From contig NZ_CP095073.1 of the NCBI RefSeq assembly GCF_022919095.1, positions 2,728,001-2,792,000 of the forward strand: a DNA stretch of 64,000 nt. Reading direction: 5' to 3'. Positions within the stretch are counted from its first letter, which is position 1. The number at the start of each line of letters is the position of its first letter. Made by a program: the position numbers and the translations under genes. This DNA comes from Halobacillus salinarum (GTDB lineage Bacteria; Bacillota; Bacilli; Bacillales; Halobacillaceae). Below the pieces are notes generated by a model. The model did no database searches. It worked only from the letters and a program-made list of their open reading frames with translations, and was not told where the DNA came from. Of the stretch, positions 37,744 to 48,000 are shown piece by piece.

Positions 37744-39411
37744 CTATTCTACCGCAAAGATATAAGAGTAGATGGGCTGGCCGCCTTGATGAACTTCAAT
37801 TTCTAAATCCTCAAACTGATCTTCAAGGAATGTCTCCAGCTCTTCCACTTCACTGGCTTTCACATCTTCCCCATAAATAACAGTAAGAATTTCATCTTCT
37901 TCTTCATCTACCATTTGCTTTAGTAATGATTTTGCAGCAGTGAGCTTATCTTTATCGGTAGATGAAATTTTCCCTTCGGCGATTCCCATGAAGTGCCCCT
38001 TTTCTATAGTCAGCCCTTCGATTTGAGTATCACGCACAGCATAAGTAATCTGGCCGGTTTTAACAACACTCATCAATCCGCTCATCTCTTGTTTGTTCGT
38101 TTCCAGCTCAGCTTCCGGATTGAACCCTAATAATGCACTCATTCCTTGGGGAATCGTTTTTGTAGGAATGACGATGACTTCATCTTCAGACATATCTGCC
38201 GCTTGTTCAGCAGCCATGACGATATTTTTATTATTCGGCAATAGAATGACACGCTTGGCATGAGCTTTCACGATCGCTTGGGAGAGATCTTGAGTGCTTG
38301 GGTTCATCGTTTGCCCGCCTTCAATTACTACGGTTGCCCCTAGGCTTTCAAATAATTTCTTAACGCCATCCCCCATAGCTACTGTAACAATGCCATACTC
38401 TGCTTTCTCGGCAGGCGGTTCGTTCGCCGGCTTTCGGTCACCAACAATAGAAGTATGCTGTTCCCTCATGTTTTCAATTTTTATATGAATGAAGCTGCCA
38501 AATTGCTGGCCAAGATTCAAAGCGTCTCCTGGCTGTTCCACGTGGATGTGGACTTTGACTAAATCTTCGTCTGATACGACCAATAATGAATCTCCAATTT
38601 CACTTAATTGATTGCGAAAGCGTTCTTCATCATAAGGATTTCGCTTCAGCTTGTCTTCTTCAAATTTCACCATAAATTCGGTACAGTATCCGAAAGTAAT
38701 ATCCTCTGTCGCCATGAAATCCTGAGCAAGCTTATGGTGTTCGGCGTTAACCATATCATCCATTGTTACTGTTTCGTCATAAGCAGGCATGTCTTCACCT
38801 TTGAGGTTGGCAAGGAGCCCTTCATAAATAGTCAGTAATCCTTGGCCACCGCTGTCGACAACCCCAACCTCTTTTAAGACAGGAAGCAGTTCCGGCGTAC
38901 GTTTCAATGATTCTTTCGCAGCATTGACGACTCTTTCCATAAATGGAATAAAGTCAGACTCATTGCTGGCAAGGTCCTTTGAAGCTTCTCCTGCTTCTTT
39001 AGCTACAGTCAAGATCGTTCCTTCTACAGGTTTCATAACCGCCTTATAGGCTGTCGTTACTCCTCCCTGCATGGCTTCAGCAAAATCCATTGTAGTTAAT
39101 GTTTCTTTATCTTCAATGGCTTTTGAAAACCCGCGGAAAATTTGGGACAAGATGACACCCGAGTTCCCTCTTGCACCCATGAGAAGGCCTTTGGCCAAGG
39201 CCTGGGCTACCACACCCGCATGGTTTTCCTGCACATTTTTAACTTCTTCCGCTCCAGAGTTCATCGATAAATTCATGTTTGTTCCTGTATCCCCATCTGG
39301 AACTGGAAAGACATTTAAGGCATCAATCATCTGAGAGTTCTGCTTTAAATGGCTTGCTCCTTGCAGGATCATTTCGGCAAACGTCTTGCCGTCTAATCTT
39401 TGTAACGTCAC
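37744..39411 (-). CDS. fakA: Fatty acid kinase catalytic subunit FakA (YloV)
   Basis: A 555-residue DhaL/DegV-associated kinase that phosphorylates fatty acids bound to FakB proteins. The N-terminal DhaL-type nucleotide domain (about 1-200) contains NVFPVPDGDTGTNMNLSM and LLMGARGNSGVILSQI; the C-terminal part has the FakA middle and DegV-like domains. The start is GTG at 39411, 8 nt after AAAGGAGG. It follows yloU by 27 bp. Confidence 0.94.
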   Translation of the reverse strand: MTLQRLDGKTFAEMILQGASHLKQNSQMIDALNVFPVPDGDTGTNMNLSMNSGAEEVKNVQENHAGVVAQALAKGLLMGARGNSGVILSQIFRGFSKAIEDKETLTTMDFAEAMQGGVTTAYKAVMKPVEGTILTVAKEAGEASKDLASNESDFIPFMERVVNAAKESLKRTPELLPVLKEVGVVDSGGQGLLTIYEGLLANLKGEDMPAYDETVTMDDMVNAEHHKLAQDFMATEDITFGYCTEFMVKFEEDKLKRNPYDEERFRNQLSEIGDSLLVVSDEDLVKVHIHVEQPGDALNLGQQFGSFIHIKIENMREQHTSIVGDRKPANEPPAEKAEYGIVTVAMGDGVKKLFESLGATVVIEGGQTMNPSTQDLSQAIVKAHAKRVILLPNNKNIVMAAEQAADMSEDEVIVIPTKTIPQGMSALLGFNPEAELETNKQEMSGLMSVVKTGQITYAVRDTQIEGLTIEKGHFMGIAEGKISSTDKDKLTAAKSLLKQMVDEEEDEILTVIYGEDVKASEVEELETFLEDQFEDLEIEVHQGGQPIYSYIFAVE

Positions 39412-39438
39412 GAATACTGCCTCCTTTGACTAGCGTAC

Positions 39439-39801
39439 CTACTCGCTGGTAACCCGTACGCCCTGAATATATATATTTACAGAGCTTACGGATAACCCTA
39501 CCGTTTTATTCAGCGTATATTTTACCTGAGATTGTACGTTGTGTGCTACTTCTGATATTTTCGTTCCATAACTTACTATAATATACATATCTATGTGTAA
39601 ATTTTCATCGTCCTGTCTTACAAGGACACCTTTAGAGAAATTTTCTTTACGCAGCATTTCTGCCAGCCCATCACGAAGCTGATTCTTCGATGCCATGCCC
39701 ACAATCCCGTAGCACTCTACTGCAGCACCTCCGGCAATGGATGAGATTACCTCATTGCTAATTGTAATATGGCCATGCTTGGTATTTAAATCAACGGACA
39801 T
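39439..39801 (-). CDS. yloU: Asp23/Gls24 family protein YloU
   Basis: A 120-residue Asp23-family envelope-stress protein. Typical blocks are GHITISNEVISSIAGGAAVECYG and the C-terminal VNIYIQGVRV, with VDMYIIVSYGTKI-like strands between. It precedes fakA in one operon, as in many Firmicutes. Confidence 0.94.
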   Translation of the reverse strand: MSVDLNTKHGHITISNEVISSIAGGAAVECYGIVGMASKNQLRDGLAEMLRKENFSKGVLVRQDDENLHIDMYIIVSYGTKISEVAHNVQSQVKYTLNKTVGLSVSSVNIYIQGVRVTSE

Positions 39802-39840
39802 AGTTATCCTCCTTTAAAACTCCCTCATCTTCGTGAATCA

Positions 39841-39849
39841 ATTATAACA
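39841..39849 (-). promoter_or_regulatory. Extended -10 promoter of yloU-fakA
   Basis: TGTTATAAT on the minus strand (perfect TATAAT with TG one base upstream), about 40 bp before yloU. No good -35 is visible. Confidence 0.6.
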
Positions 39850-39971
39850 CACAAATTCCACCTGCTAGCGAAGAGGAATGTACAATTACACAGCGCTTTC
39901 CACTTCTATACTTTGAAACAAATCCACATATCTGTCAAGAGAAAATTCTTGATATAATTGCTATTGTTATA

Positions 39972-40000
39972 TTGCATTAAAATGTCTGATATGATACATT
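39972..40000 (+). promoter_or_regulatory. Sigma-A promoter of rpmB
   Basis: TTGCAT, a 17-nt spacer and TACATT preceded by TG one base upstream, 47 bp before rpmB. Confidence 0.7.
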
Positions 40001-40046
40001 TAGAAAGTATTTGAAGATTTTCGTATGTAACAGGAGGGATTTTCAT

Positions 40047-40235
40047 ATGGCACGCAGATGTGTTGTATCCGGCAAAGGTACAAAAACAGGAAACCACCGT
40101 TCACACGCCATGAACGCTAATAAACGTAAATTCAAAGCTAACCTGCAAAAAGTTCGTATTCTCGTGGATGGCAAGCCGCAGAAAGCTTATGTTTCTGCTC
40201 GCGATTTAAAATCTGGTAAAGTTACCCGCGTCTAA
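40047..40235 (+). CDS. rpmB: 50S ribosomal protein L28
   Basis: The 62-residue L28, beginning [20 protein letters not shown] and ending LKSGKVTRV. It keeps only one Cys near the N-terminus, the zinc-free form. The ATG follows CAGGAGGG. Single-gene unit with its own promoter and terminator. Confidence 0.97.
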   Translation: MARRCVVSGKGTKTGNHRSHAMNANKRKFKANLQKVRILVDGKPQKAYVSARDLKSGKVTRV

Positions 40236-40243
40236 CTTTATTC

Positions 40244-40275
40244 AAAAAAAGCACCCGCTGCTGGGTGCTTTTTTT
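40244..40275. terminator. Bidirectional terminator between rpmB and spoVM
   Basis: AAAAAAAGCACCC / GGGTGCTTTTTTT with a 6-nt loop; seven T on the plus strand for rpmB and seven on the minus strand for spoVM. Confidence 0.92.
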
Positions 40276-40278
40276 GTG

Positions 40279-40359
40279 CTATTCTTTTTTGAACGTACCA
40301 ATAACGGCCCGTACAATGCCCCCGAGAAATCGTGGGAGTTTAATCGTATAAAATTTCAA
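40279..40359 (-). CDS. spoVM: Stage V sporulation protein SpoVM
   Basis: A 26-residue amphipathic peptide starting MKFYTIKLPRFLGG and ending GTFKKE, nearly identical to B. subtilis SpoVM, which senses the convex forespore membrane and anchors the spore-coat ATPase SpoIVA. Key Pro-9 is kept. The start codon is TTG, preceded by AGGAGGAGGGGG. The gene lies between thiN and rpmB, its position in B. subtilis. It shows the organism is a spore former. Confidence 0.95.
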   Translation of the reverse strand: MKFYTIKLPRFLGGIVRAVIGTFKKE

Positions 40360-40412
40360 AAAAGCCCCCTCCTCCTATATAAAAGCTATTTCCAACATCC
40401 CTTGGTCTTCTA

Positions 40413-41065
40413 TTAGTTCAAGTCTTTGCTTCTTATTACTAAGAGTATGCCTGAATAAAAAGAAAAAGTACCAGGATCTCCAATCAAACGGTTAGAAATG
40501 CATAAAGTCGAGCCATAGGGTAAATACGCATCGGTTAAAGGATAATAAAAGCCTTCTAAGGTTAATTGGTGAACCTCTAACGACACAGGTAGAAAAGACA
40601 CGTATGGATATTCCTCATCTGCTTCAAGCTTATGCGTACCTGCCTCCACTAATTCCAATTGATTTTGTACATCGATAATTCGTGCTGGAACGCCTTTTTT
40701 CATTAAAGGATATAAGAGCTGTACATTCGCAAGAGCATGATCCATTCTCCCACCTGTTACCCCGAATAATAGAATTTTTTCCGGTTTGTACATAAGGGCT
40801 TGTTCTACAGCTAACTCTAAATCAGTCTCATCTTTTTCATTTGGATAAACCAAGGTTTGCTGAGCATTTGCTTGGATGATTTTAAATGAAGCTTCGCTGA
40901 CAGAATCAAAATCACCAATTGCAGTAAAATGTGTCATTCCGTTTTCCACCAGTACTTCTGCACCTTGATCTGCACCAATCCATACTACTTCATCACTGTC
41001 GTAAGCTGCTAAAGCTGGGATAAAGTGTTTCGGCCCTCCCCTACAATAGCTACGGTTTCAGCCAC
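40413..41065 (-). pseudogene. thiN: Thiamine pyrophosphokinase ThiN, frame broken by one missing G
   Basis: ThiN transfers pyrophosphate from ATP to thiamine. The main frame (40949 down to 40413) covers the C-terminal four fifths, including AIGDFDS, TDLELAVEQAL and LFGVTGGRMDHALANV. The N-terminal part is in another frame, starting at GTG 41063-41065 after AAGGAG: (M)AETVAIVG, then PKHFIPALAAYDSDEVVWIG once the frame is shifted. One extra G in the run at 41034-41041 joins them into about 217 residues, matching B. subtilis (214). A sequence error is likely. Confidence 0.88.
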
Positions 41066-41097
41066 ATAATCCACTCCTTCAATGATTCTGCCAGAAG

Positions 41098-41125
41098 AAA
41101 CCCAAAGGATTAATCATCCTTTGGG
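41098..41125 (-). terminator. Terminator after rpe
   Basis: CCCAAAGGAT / ATCCTTTGGG with a 5-nt loop between rpe and thiN, followed by TTTCTTCT on the minus strand. Confidence 0.75.
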
Positions 41126-41135
41126 CAAGTTAATT

Positions 41136-41786
41136 TTATTTAGAATTTCTGATTTCTTCAATTGCCCGTTTCCGGTCTTCCTGATTAAAGATTGCACTGC
41201 CGGCTACAAGAACATCAGCGCCTGCTTCCGTACAAATCTTTGCTGTATCTTTTTTAACCCCGCCATCTACTTCGATTTCAAAGGTGTACTGGTGTTCTTC
41301 TCGCCACTCAGCAAGCTTTTGGATTTTAGGAACTACAGATTCGATAAACTGCTGACCTCCAAAACCAGGGTTGACAGTCATAAGCAGCACTAAATCCACT
41401 TCTCCAAGAACAGGCTCAAGCATTTCCGCAGGAGTCCCAGGATTTATGACTACCCCTGCCTTTACATCATAGCTTTTAATGAGCTGAAGCGTCCGGTGCA
41501 GATGCGGGCACGCCTCTTGATGGACAGTAAGAATATCAGCCCCTGCTTTAGCAAAGCTTTCAATATACCGATCTGGTTCTTCTATCATTAAATGAACGTC
41601 AAGTGGAAGGGAAGTCACCGGCCGGACCGCTTCCACAACTAATGGACCGATTGTAATGTTGGGTACGAAGCGGCCATCCATAACGTCCACGTGAATATAA
41701 TCTGCCCCCGCAGCTTCGACGTCTTGAATTTCTCTCGCCAGTTCTGAAAAGTTGGATGCTAGTATAGAAGGAGCGATTTTAGTCAT
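41136..41786 (-). CDS. rpe: Ribulose-phosphate 3-epimerase
   Basis: A 216-residue TIM-barrel epimerase of the pentose phosphate pathway. Motifs: [43 protein letters not shown] and EVDGGV, with metal-binding His and Asp residues in these. It follows rsgA by 2 bp. Confidence 0.97.
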   Translation of the reverse strand: MTKIAPSILASNFSELAREIQDVEAAGADYIHVDVMDGRFVPNITIGPLVVEAVRPVTSLPLDVHLMIEEPDRYIESFAKAGADILTVHQEACPHLHRTLQLIKSYDVKAGVVINPGTPAEMLEPVLGEVDLVLLMTVNPGFGGQQFIESVVPKIQKLAEWREEHQYTFEIEVDGGVKKDTAKICTEAGADVLVAGSAIFNQEDRKRAIEEIRNSK

Positions 41787-41788
41787 TG

Positions 41789-42670
41789 TTAATACCTCGG
41801 CTTTCTGTTCTGTATTTCTTCTAAAAATTGGAGATAATGATCATATCTACGTCGAGCAATTTCTCCTTGTTCTACCGCTTTTTTTACAGCGCAGTGAGGT
41901 TCTTTATGATGCAAGCATCCCCGAAACTTACATAAATGCTGAACTTGCACGAACTCTGGAAAACATTCAGGCAGTTCGTCCATTTCTAATTCTCCAAAAT
42001 CAAGCGAACTAAACCCTGGAGTATCTGCTACAAGTCCACCGGAAATTTCATATAGTTCCACATGCCGGGTTGTATGTTTTCCTCGTCCCAGACTTTCAGA
42101 AATTTCGTTTGTATCGATGGAGAGCCGCGGATCAATTGCATTTAATAAAGAGGATTTCCCTACTCCGGATTGGCCTGCGATCACTGTCGTTCTACCTGTT
42201 AAGTGGGATTGAATCAGATCAATGGACGGCATATCATTGAAGGAAGATAGGATTACGGGATACCCTGCTTTTTCGTAAAGCTCTTTATAAGCCTGCATGT
42301 CCCTAATTGCAGCATCAGTCAGCTGATCCATTTTAGAAATGACGATCAGCGGCTCAATTCGCTTTGCTTCCACCAATACTAGAAACCGGTCCAGCAGAAG
42401 CGAATTAAACTGCGGCTGAATGGCTGACGTCACGATTAAGGCCTGGTCCACATTAGCAATCGGAGGACGAACGAATTCATTTTTCCGATTCTGAATAGAG
42501 AGAATGTATCCCTCTTCAGTGTTATCCGCTTTAAATTCCACGACATCCCCGACAAGCGGGGTGATTTTTTTCTTCCTGAAGTTCCCCCTGCCCCGGCATT
42601 GATAGACTTCACCATCATGAAATACATAATAGAATCCGCTCAGCGCTTTTACAATCTTACCTACTGCCAT
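41789..42670 (-). CDS. rsgA: Ribosome small-subunit GTPase RsgA (CpgA)
   Basis: A 293-residue circularly permuted GTPase acting in 30S maturation. An N-terminal OB fold (1-65) precedes G4 (VISKMDQL), G1 ([17 protein letters not shown] near 165) and G3 ([10 protein letters not shown]); the C-terminal zinc-binding part has [18 protein letters not shown]. The start at 42670 ([10 protein letters not shown]) follows AGGTGGGTGG; a GTG four codons earlier directly abuts the prkC stop and is less likely. B. subtilis CpgA is a PrkC target. Confidence 0.94.
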   Translation of the reverse strand: MAVGKIVKALSGFYYVFHDGEVYQCRGRGNFRKKKITPLVGDVVEFKADNTEEGYILSIQNRKNEFVRPPIANVDQALIVTSAIQPQFNSLLLDRFLVLVEAKRIEPLIVISKMDQLTDAAIRDMQAYKELYEKAGYPVILSSFNDMPSIDLIQSHLTGRTTVIAGQSGVGKSSLLNAIDPRLSIDTNEISESLGRGKHTTRHVELYEISGGLVADTPGFSSLDFGELEMDELPECFPEFVQVQHLCKFRGCLHHKEPHCAVKKAVEQGEIARRRYDHYLQFLEEIQNRKPRY

Positions 42671-42682
42671 CTGGCCACCCAC

Positions 42683-44706
42683 CTAATATTGTACATTGCC
42701 TTCTTCAATGACTTCATCACCTCTTTGTACTTTATAAGTAGCTTCCGAGTCCGGAGCAACTCTTACTTCAAATTCAATCGTCGTATCTTTCGTTATACTT
42801 TCCTCTTTAAAAACTTCTGAAATGTCATGATCCAAATCGTTCACGTAGATCAATACTTTTTGTTCTGGATTTTCATCTTTTTTATCGTCCTGCTGGTCCT
42901 GATTAGGATCCTCATTTTGTTCTTTTTTGTACGGAACGTCTACTTTTACTTTTTCTGTTCTAGGAGGCTCCTCTTTCTTACCTAAGGACACAGTGAGATT
43001 TACAGTGGCTCCCTGCTCCAGCTGACTGGAGGCTTCAGGACTCTGGGAAATTACGATCCCTTTAGGAACATCGTCTGAATACTGTTCAGTTACTTCAGCC
43101 TTTAAATTGTTATTGTTTAAATACGTCTTAGCTTCCTGTTCCGATTCCCCTTCAAGCGGCCTTAGAGTAACTTTAGGCGGCCCAAGACTGACCCTGAAAA
43201 TGACTCGTGTATCCTCAGGCACGACTTCCTCTCCAGGCTGAGGCTGAATTTGTTCAATAATCTGTCCTTCAGGCTGGTCTGAATTCTCTTCGATCGGGAA
43301 AACAGATTGATAGCCTTTATCCTCCAGCTCTTTATTAATTTTTTCGAAATCCTGACCTGTATAATCCTTAAACTCAACCTTTTCTTTTCCTCTGCTGGAA
43401 TAAACGGTCACTTCAGAGTTTTCTTTAATAGTCATTCCTGCCTCTGGATCTGTCTTGACGACATACCCATCCTCGACGGTATCGGAATACATGGTTTCCC
43501 TTTTTACTTTTAATTTTAATTCGCTGAGCTTGCTGTAAGCTTCTTCGTATTCCATACCTTTTACGTCAATCATTTTCACATCGGCCGGCTGAACAATACC
43601 TGGAATCATAAACAGGGCGGCAATGCCGGCAAGCAGGAACACCGAAATAACAGCCACTATCCATGGCCATTTTTTTCTTTTTTTCTTCGGTTTATCAGCC
43701 TTCGTCTGCTTCTCTTTCTCCTCAGCTGTTTCTTCGTTTTTACTGACTGTTTCATAGCTGCCCGTATGCACGATCGTATCTTCTTCCTGCTGGTTGCTAA
43801 ACGCTTCTTCTGTAATGACTGGTATGGCTTTTGTCTTTTCTTCATCCTCTTCATTTGGAATGGAGAAAACCGGTTCATTGACACGATCATAATCGAGAGC
43901 CGTTTCTAAATCCTCTTCCATTTCCATAACCGAACCATAACGATGAAACGGATCCTTGGCGGTTGCTTTTAAGACGATATTTTCTACACTTTGAGGCAGA
44001 TCAGAAATCCATCTTTTCAAAGAAGGGGTATCGTGCTGCAAATGCTTCAAGGCAATCGAAACTGGTGATTCCCCTGAAAAAGGAAGTCTCCCTGTCAAAA
44101 GCTCGAATAATACAATTCCAAGCGAATAAATATCAGATTTTTTAGTGGCCATCCCGCCTCTTGCCTGCTCGGGAGAAAGATAATGGACAGACCCCAGTAC
44201 AGAGTTCGTCTGAGTAAGAGCTGTAGCACTTAAAGCCATAGCAATTCCAAAGTCTGTCACTTTGACATGGCCATAATGGTCGATCAGAATATTTTGTGGT
44301 TTTATATCACGATGAACGATATTATTGTCATGCGCATGGGAAATAGCAGATGTGATTTGTCTTATAATGTCAAGCGCCTCGCCGACATCTATCGGACTAT
44401 GCTGCTGAATGTATTGCTTCAGAGTCATCCCATCCACATATTCCATGACCATATAATAAATATCATCCTCTTCCCCTACATCGTATATATTCACGATGTT
44501 AGGGTGGGCAAGGCTGGTAGCTGATTGAGCCTCGCGATGGAAGCGAGCAATAAATTCCTCGTCATTTCCATATTCCAGTCGAAGAACTTTAATGGCCACT
44601 TCCCGGTCGAGAATAATGTCATGGGCCAAATAGACATTGGCCATTCCCCGCCGCCAATCATCTCCTGAATTTTATATCTTTCATTAAGGAGACGGTTATT
44701 TAACAT
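42683..44706 (-). pseudogene. prkC: PASTA-domain Ser/Thr kinase PrkC, frame broken by one missing G
   Basis: PrkC is a membrane kinase that senses muropeptides through extracellular PASTA domains and can trigger spore germination. The N-terminal frame, MLNNRLLNERYKIQEMIGGG, is broken exactly in the glycine loop; the long frame from MANVYLAHDIIL carries the Lys, HRDIKPQNILI, DFG and SPEQARGG motifs, a membrane segment (WPWIVAVISVFLLAGIAALF) and at least three PASTA repeats. One extra G in the four-G run (44646-44649) gives GGGGMANVY and about 674 residues. It overlaps prpC by 7 bp. Confidence 0.93.
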
Positions 44707-45464
44707 TCATCAGCACCTTCTTTCCCTTCTGTGCTGGTGTAATGAACAACTGCCAGGGTGATGTTGTCTTCTCCTCCACGATCATTTGCTTTATCAATCA
44801 GCTTTTGACAAAAGTCAGACCATTCACCTTCAAAAGTTAAGAGTTCGGCTAACTCTTCATCTTTTACTTTATTCGTTAATCCATCTGAACAGAGAAGCAG
44901 CCGGTCATCCTGCTCAAAGCTGTACGTTTTAATGTCAGCATCGATTTGATTTTCTGTGCCTAAGGCTTTCAAAAGTACATTCTTTCTAGGATGGTGTTCC
45001 GCCTGCTCTTCCGTAATTTGTCCCGATCGGACCAGCTCGTTGACTAAAGAATGGTCTTCCGTGATTTGCTTAAATCCATAAGCATTGGCAAGGTAACATC
45101 GGCTGTCTCCAATATGAGCAATAGTAGTGAAATACTTCGTACATATGGCAATTACAATTGTTGTCCCCATCCCCTGACATTCTTCATGCTCACTGGCGTA
45201 ATGAAAAAGCTCGCTGTTGATATCCTGAACTGCATGTTCCAGCCAGCTTTCGGATTGTTCAGGGGTGCTCAGCAAGGAAACATCCTGCCATTTTTTATGT
45301 AAATTAGCTGCTGCCATTTGGCTGGCGACATCACCAGCACGATGGCCGCCCATGCCATCTGCTACAACGGCCAGCATTTGACCGGTATCATTTTTATAAA
45401 TACCGCCTGCATCTTCGTTATGATTTCTTACTTTACCCACATTTGTTAAAAAGCAACCGTTCAT
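44700..45464 (-). CDS. prpC: PP2C-type protein phosphatase PrpC
   Basis: A 254-residue metal-dependent phosphatase that removes phosphates placed by PrkC. PP2C motifs: VADGMGGHRAGDVASQMAA near residue 35, IGDSRCYLAN, LLLCSDGLTN and GGEDNITLAVV. The stop overlaps the prkC start, indicating coupled translation. In B. subtilis rlmN precedes it; here the upstream 233 bp carry no gene. Confidence 0.96.
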   Translation of the reverse strand: MNGCFLTNVGKVRNHNEDAGGIYKNDTGQMLAVVADGMGGHRAGDVASQMAAANLHKKWQDVSLLSTPEQSESWLEHAVQDINSELFHYASEHEECQGMGTTIVIAICTKYFTTIAHIGDSRCYLANAYGFKQITEDHSLVNELVRSGQITEEQAEHHPRKNVLLKALGTENQIDADIKTYSFEQDDRLLLCSDGLTNKVKDEELAELLTFEGEWSDFCQKLIDKANDRGGEDNITLAVVHYTSTEGKEGADEC

Positions 45465-45697
45465 GGTCTCACCTCATTTCTGCAATACGCTCTACGTCTA
45501 GAAGCGGTAAGTCTGCTGCCTGTCCATAAGAACATCTGTCATTTGAGTTAGGCATCTCTTTCGTTAATTACTCCACTTAGTAACCGTATTCCTGCTTAAG
45601 TTAGGGGGGAAGTGATTTTTCTTCCCCTCCTCTTCAGATTATCCATTAATTTACAACCTTCATACTCGTTTGATTCATTTTTTTTACAGGCCGGCGG
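45465..45697. other. Gene-free interval between prpC and rsmB
   Basis: A 233-bp gap where rlmN would be expected by comparison with B. subtilis. It has no coding sequence that I can support. A GGGGAAG / CTTCCCC hairpin sits near 45604-45629. No rlmN remnant is recognisable. Confidence 0.55.
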
Positions 45698-47044
45698 TCA
45701 CGTTCTGATAAGTCTTGTTAAAAAGAAACCATCGGTGTCGAAGTCCTGGGGAAACAGCTGGAGCCCAAATTCACTACGTCCATGAGAAGTTTGCAGCGGT
45801 TCTGGAAGATCATTTGTGAAGCTTGGGTCTACCTCATATTCAGGGTGCCGACATAAAAAAGCAGCCACTGCTTCCTCATTTTCGTGCCTATCGACTGTAC
45901 ATGTGCTGTAAACCAGCTTTCCTCCTGGTTTAAGCAGCTTGCTGACTTCATTTAACAGATCATCTTGTATGTTTCTAAGACTGAAAATATCCTCTTCCTT
46001 TTTGTGGTATTTTATATCAGGTTTTCCTCTCAGCACGCCGAGACCTGAACAGGGAGCATCCAATAATATGCGGTCAAAGCTTTCCAAATGATGCTCATCT
46101 GTAATTTTTCTGGAATCTGCCTGTTTTGCATGAATAATCGTCAGCTCGAGCTGACGGGCTTTTTCATTTACTAGCTTAGCTTTTTTCGCGTGCAAATCAT
46201 AGGCAGCTACTTCTCCTTCATCTTCCATTTTCTCAGCCATGTGCGTCGTCTTGCCTCCAGGAGCACTGCAGGCATCTAACACTTTCTGGCCGGGAGAAAG
46301 ATCCATCATTTCACCAACCAGCATCGAGCTTTGATCCTGGACTGTAAGCCTGCCTTCAATAAATAGCGGATGCCTGAGAATTTGGCCTTCACTTATTACG
46401 ATCCCCTGAGGAGAAAGCAGGCTTTTTTCTACTGTGAAACCATCAGCTTGTAATTGATGGATGGCTTCAGTTAATGAAATTCTGAGCGGCTGAATTCTCA
46501 CCGACATAGGAAGATGGTGCATGTTCGCTTTGCACATTCCTTGAGTTATTTCCAATCCGTATTGTTCCACCCAGCGTTCCACAAGCCAATGAGGATGGCT
46601 TGACTCGATTGCGAGCTTTTCAACAGGATCTTTAATCTCTTCTACATCTGCTACACCATTACGTTGGATATTGCGCAGTACTCCATTTATTAATGATGCG
46701 ATTCCCTTGTGTCCTTGCTTTTTGGCAATTTCAACAGCTTCATGCAATACCGCATGGTCAGGAACTCTTTCTAAAAACACCATTTGATAAACAGACATAT
46801 AGAGGAGCCACTTTACCCAGGGCCTGATTTTCTTTTGTTTTTTCATGTACGGAGTTAAATAATAGTGAATTAAATCCCTGTGGCTGAGGGTTCCATAAAC
46901 CATTTCAGTGAGTAATCTTCCGTCCTGCTCAGATAATTGCTGTTTATTAATTTCCCGATCCAGAAGCACGTGGCTGTAACCACCGTTCTCTCCAATTCTC
47001 GTCAGCAACTGAAGAGCTGCTTCTCTTAATGCGTACTTACTCAT
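45698..47044 (-). CDS. rsmB: 16S rRNA (cytosine-967-C5)-methyltransferase RsmB
   Basis: A 448-residue enzyme equal in length to B. subtilis RsmB. The N-terminal NusB-like domain begins [25 protein letters not shown]; the methyltransferase domain has [32 protein letters not shown] and the catalytic [14 protein letters not shown]. In the sequence as given it is continuous with fmt; the independent start is ATG 47042-47044, which would overlap the repaired fmt stop (ATGAGTAA). See the fusion finding. Confidence 0.93.
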   Translation of the reverse strand: MSKYALREAALQLLTRIGENGGYSHVLLDREINKQQLSEQDGRLLTEMVYGTLSHRDLIHYYLTPYMKKQKKIRPWVKWLLYMSVYQMVFLERVPDHAVLHEAVEIAKKQGHKGIASLINGVLRNIQRNGVADVEEIKDPVEKLAIESSHPHWLVERWVEQYGLEITQGMCKANMHHLPMSVRIQPLRISLTEAIHQLQADGFTVEKSLLSPQGIVISEGQILRHPLFIEGRLTVQDQSSMLVGEMMDLSPGQKVLDACSAPGGKTTHMAEKMEDEGEVAAYDLHAKKAKLVNEKARQLELTIIHAKQADSRKITDEHHLESFDRILLDAPCSGLGVLRGKPDIKYHKKEEDIFSLRNIQDDLLNEVSKLLKPGGKLVYSTCTVDRHENEEAVAAFLCRHPEYEVDPSFTNDLPEPLQTSHGRSEFGLQLFPQDFDTDGFFLTRLIRT

Positions 47045-47983
47045 TCTGCTCCCCAAACGTTCCCCTTGCTTTAACGATTGCCCTGCTCCATTGACAAATG
47101 ATTGTCCATCCATTCGTTTTTTTCCAGAAGGCTGGAGCTCAACGATTTTTACTGCTTTCCCATCCCCGGTCTGCACTAAAAAACCATCTTCTTCTATTTG
47201 AAGAACTGTACCGGGCGACTGGTCATAGCTTCCTTTCATTTTTTCCACCCACCATACCTTTAACGGTTTTCCTCTCCAGTAAGTGAAAGCAACCGGCCAA
47301 GGATGCATACCTCGAACGTGGTCATATACCGCCTGCTGGTCGTTTGTCCAATCGATCCGTTCCTGCTCCCGCTTAATATTAGCAGCAAACGTAGCTTTCG
47401 TATCATCCTGTTTTTCGGGAGAAACCTCCCCCGCCAGTAGCTTTGGAAGTGTCTCTTTCACTAATTGGGCACCTGCTTTCGAAAGCTTATCATGAAGCGT
47501 ACCTACATGGTCATTTTCCTCAATTGGAACACGTACTTTCGCAATCATATCCCCGGCATCGAGTTTTTTAACCATATACATAATCGTGACACCGGTTTCC
47601 TTATGACCCTGAATAAGAGAATAATGGATCGGAGCTCCTCCCCGCAGTTCTGGCAGCAAAGAGGCATGGACATTAATGCAGCCAAATTTTGGAGCTTGAA
47701 GCAGTTCCTCAGGAAGCAGCTGCCCAAATGCGGCGGTGACGATTAATTCCGGCTGGTATGCCAAAACTTCCTTATATTCATTTTTTATCTTTTCTGGTTG
47801 ATATACAGGAATGCCATGCTTAAGAGCGGCGGTTTTGACCGGCGGCGGAGTGAGTTCTTTTTTTCTTCCCTTTGGCCGATCCGGCTGTGTTACTGCTACG
47901 ACAACTTCATAACCTTGATGGATGAGTTCATTAAGTATAGGAACTGCAAAATCCGGGGTTCCCATAAAAGCGATTTTTGTCAT
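47037..47983 (-). CDS. fmt: Methionyl-tRNA formyltransferase (reads through into rsmB)
   Basis: Fmt formylates initiator Met-tRNA. The catalytic domain shows [14 protein letters not shown], the catalytic Asn-His in [25 protein letters not shown]-like sequence near residue 110 and the LDAGDMI block; the C-terminal OB fold follows. As given, the frame runs without a stop into rsmB (one 761-codon ORF). One extra G in the four-G run at 47051-47054 gives a natural end (L-G-E-Q-N-E, stop at 47037-47039) and 315 residues, matching the family (317 in B. subtilis). def, expected between priA and fmt, is absent. Confidence 0.9.
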
Positions 47984-48000
47984 CTCGCCAGGCTCCTTTC

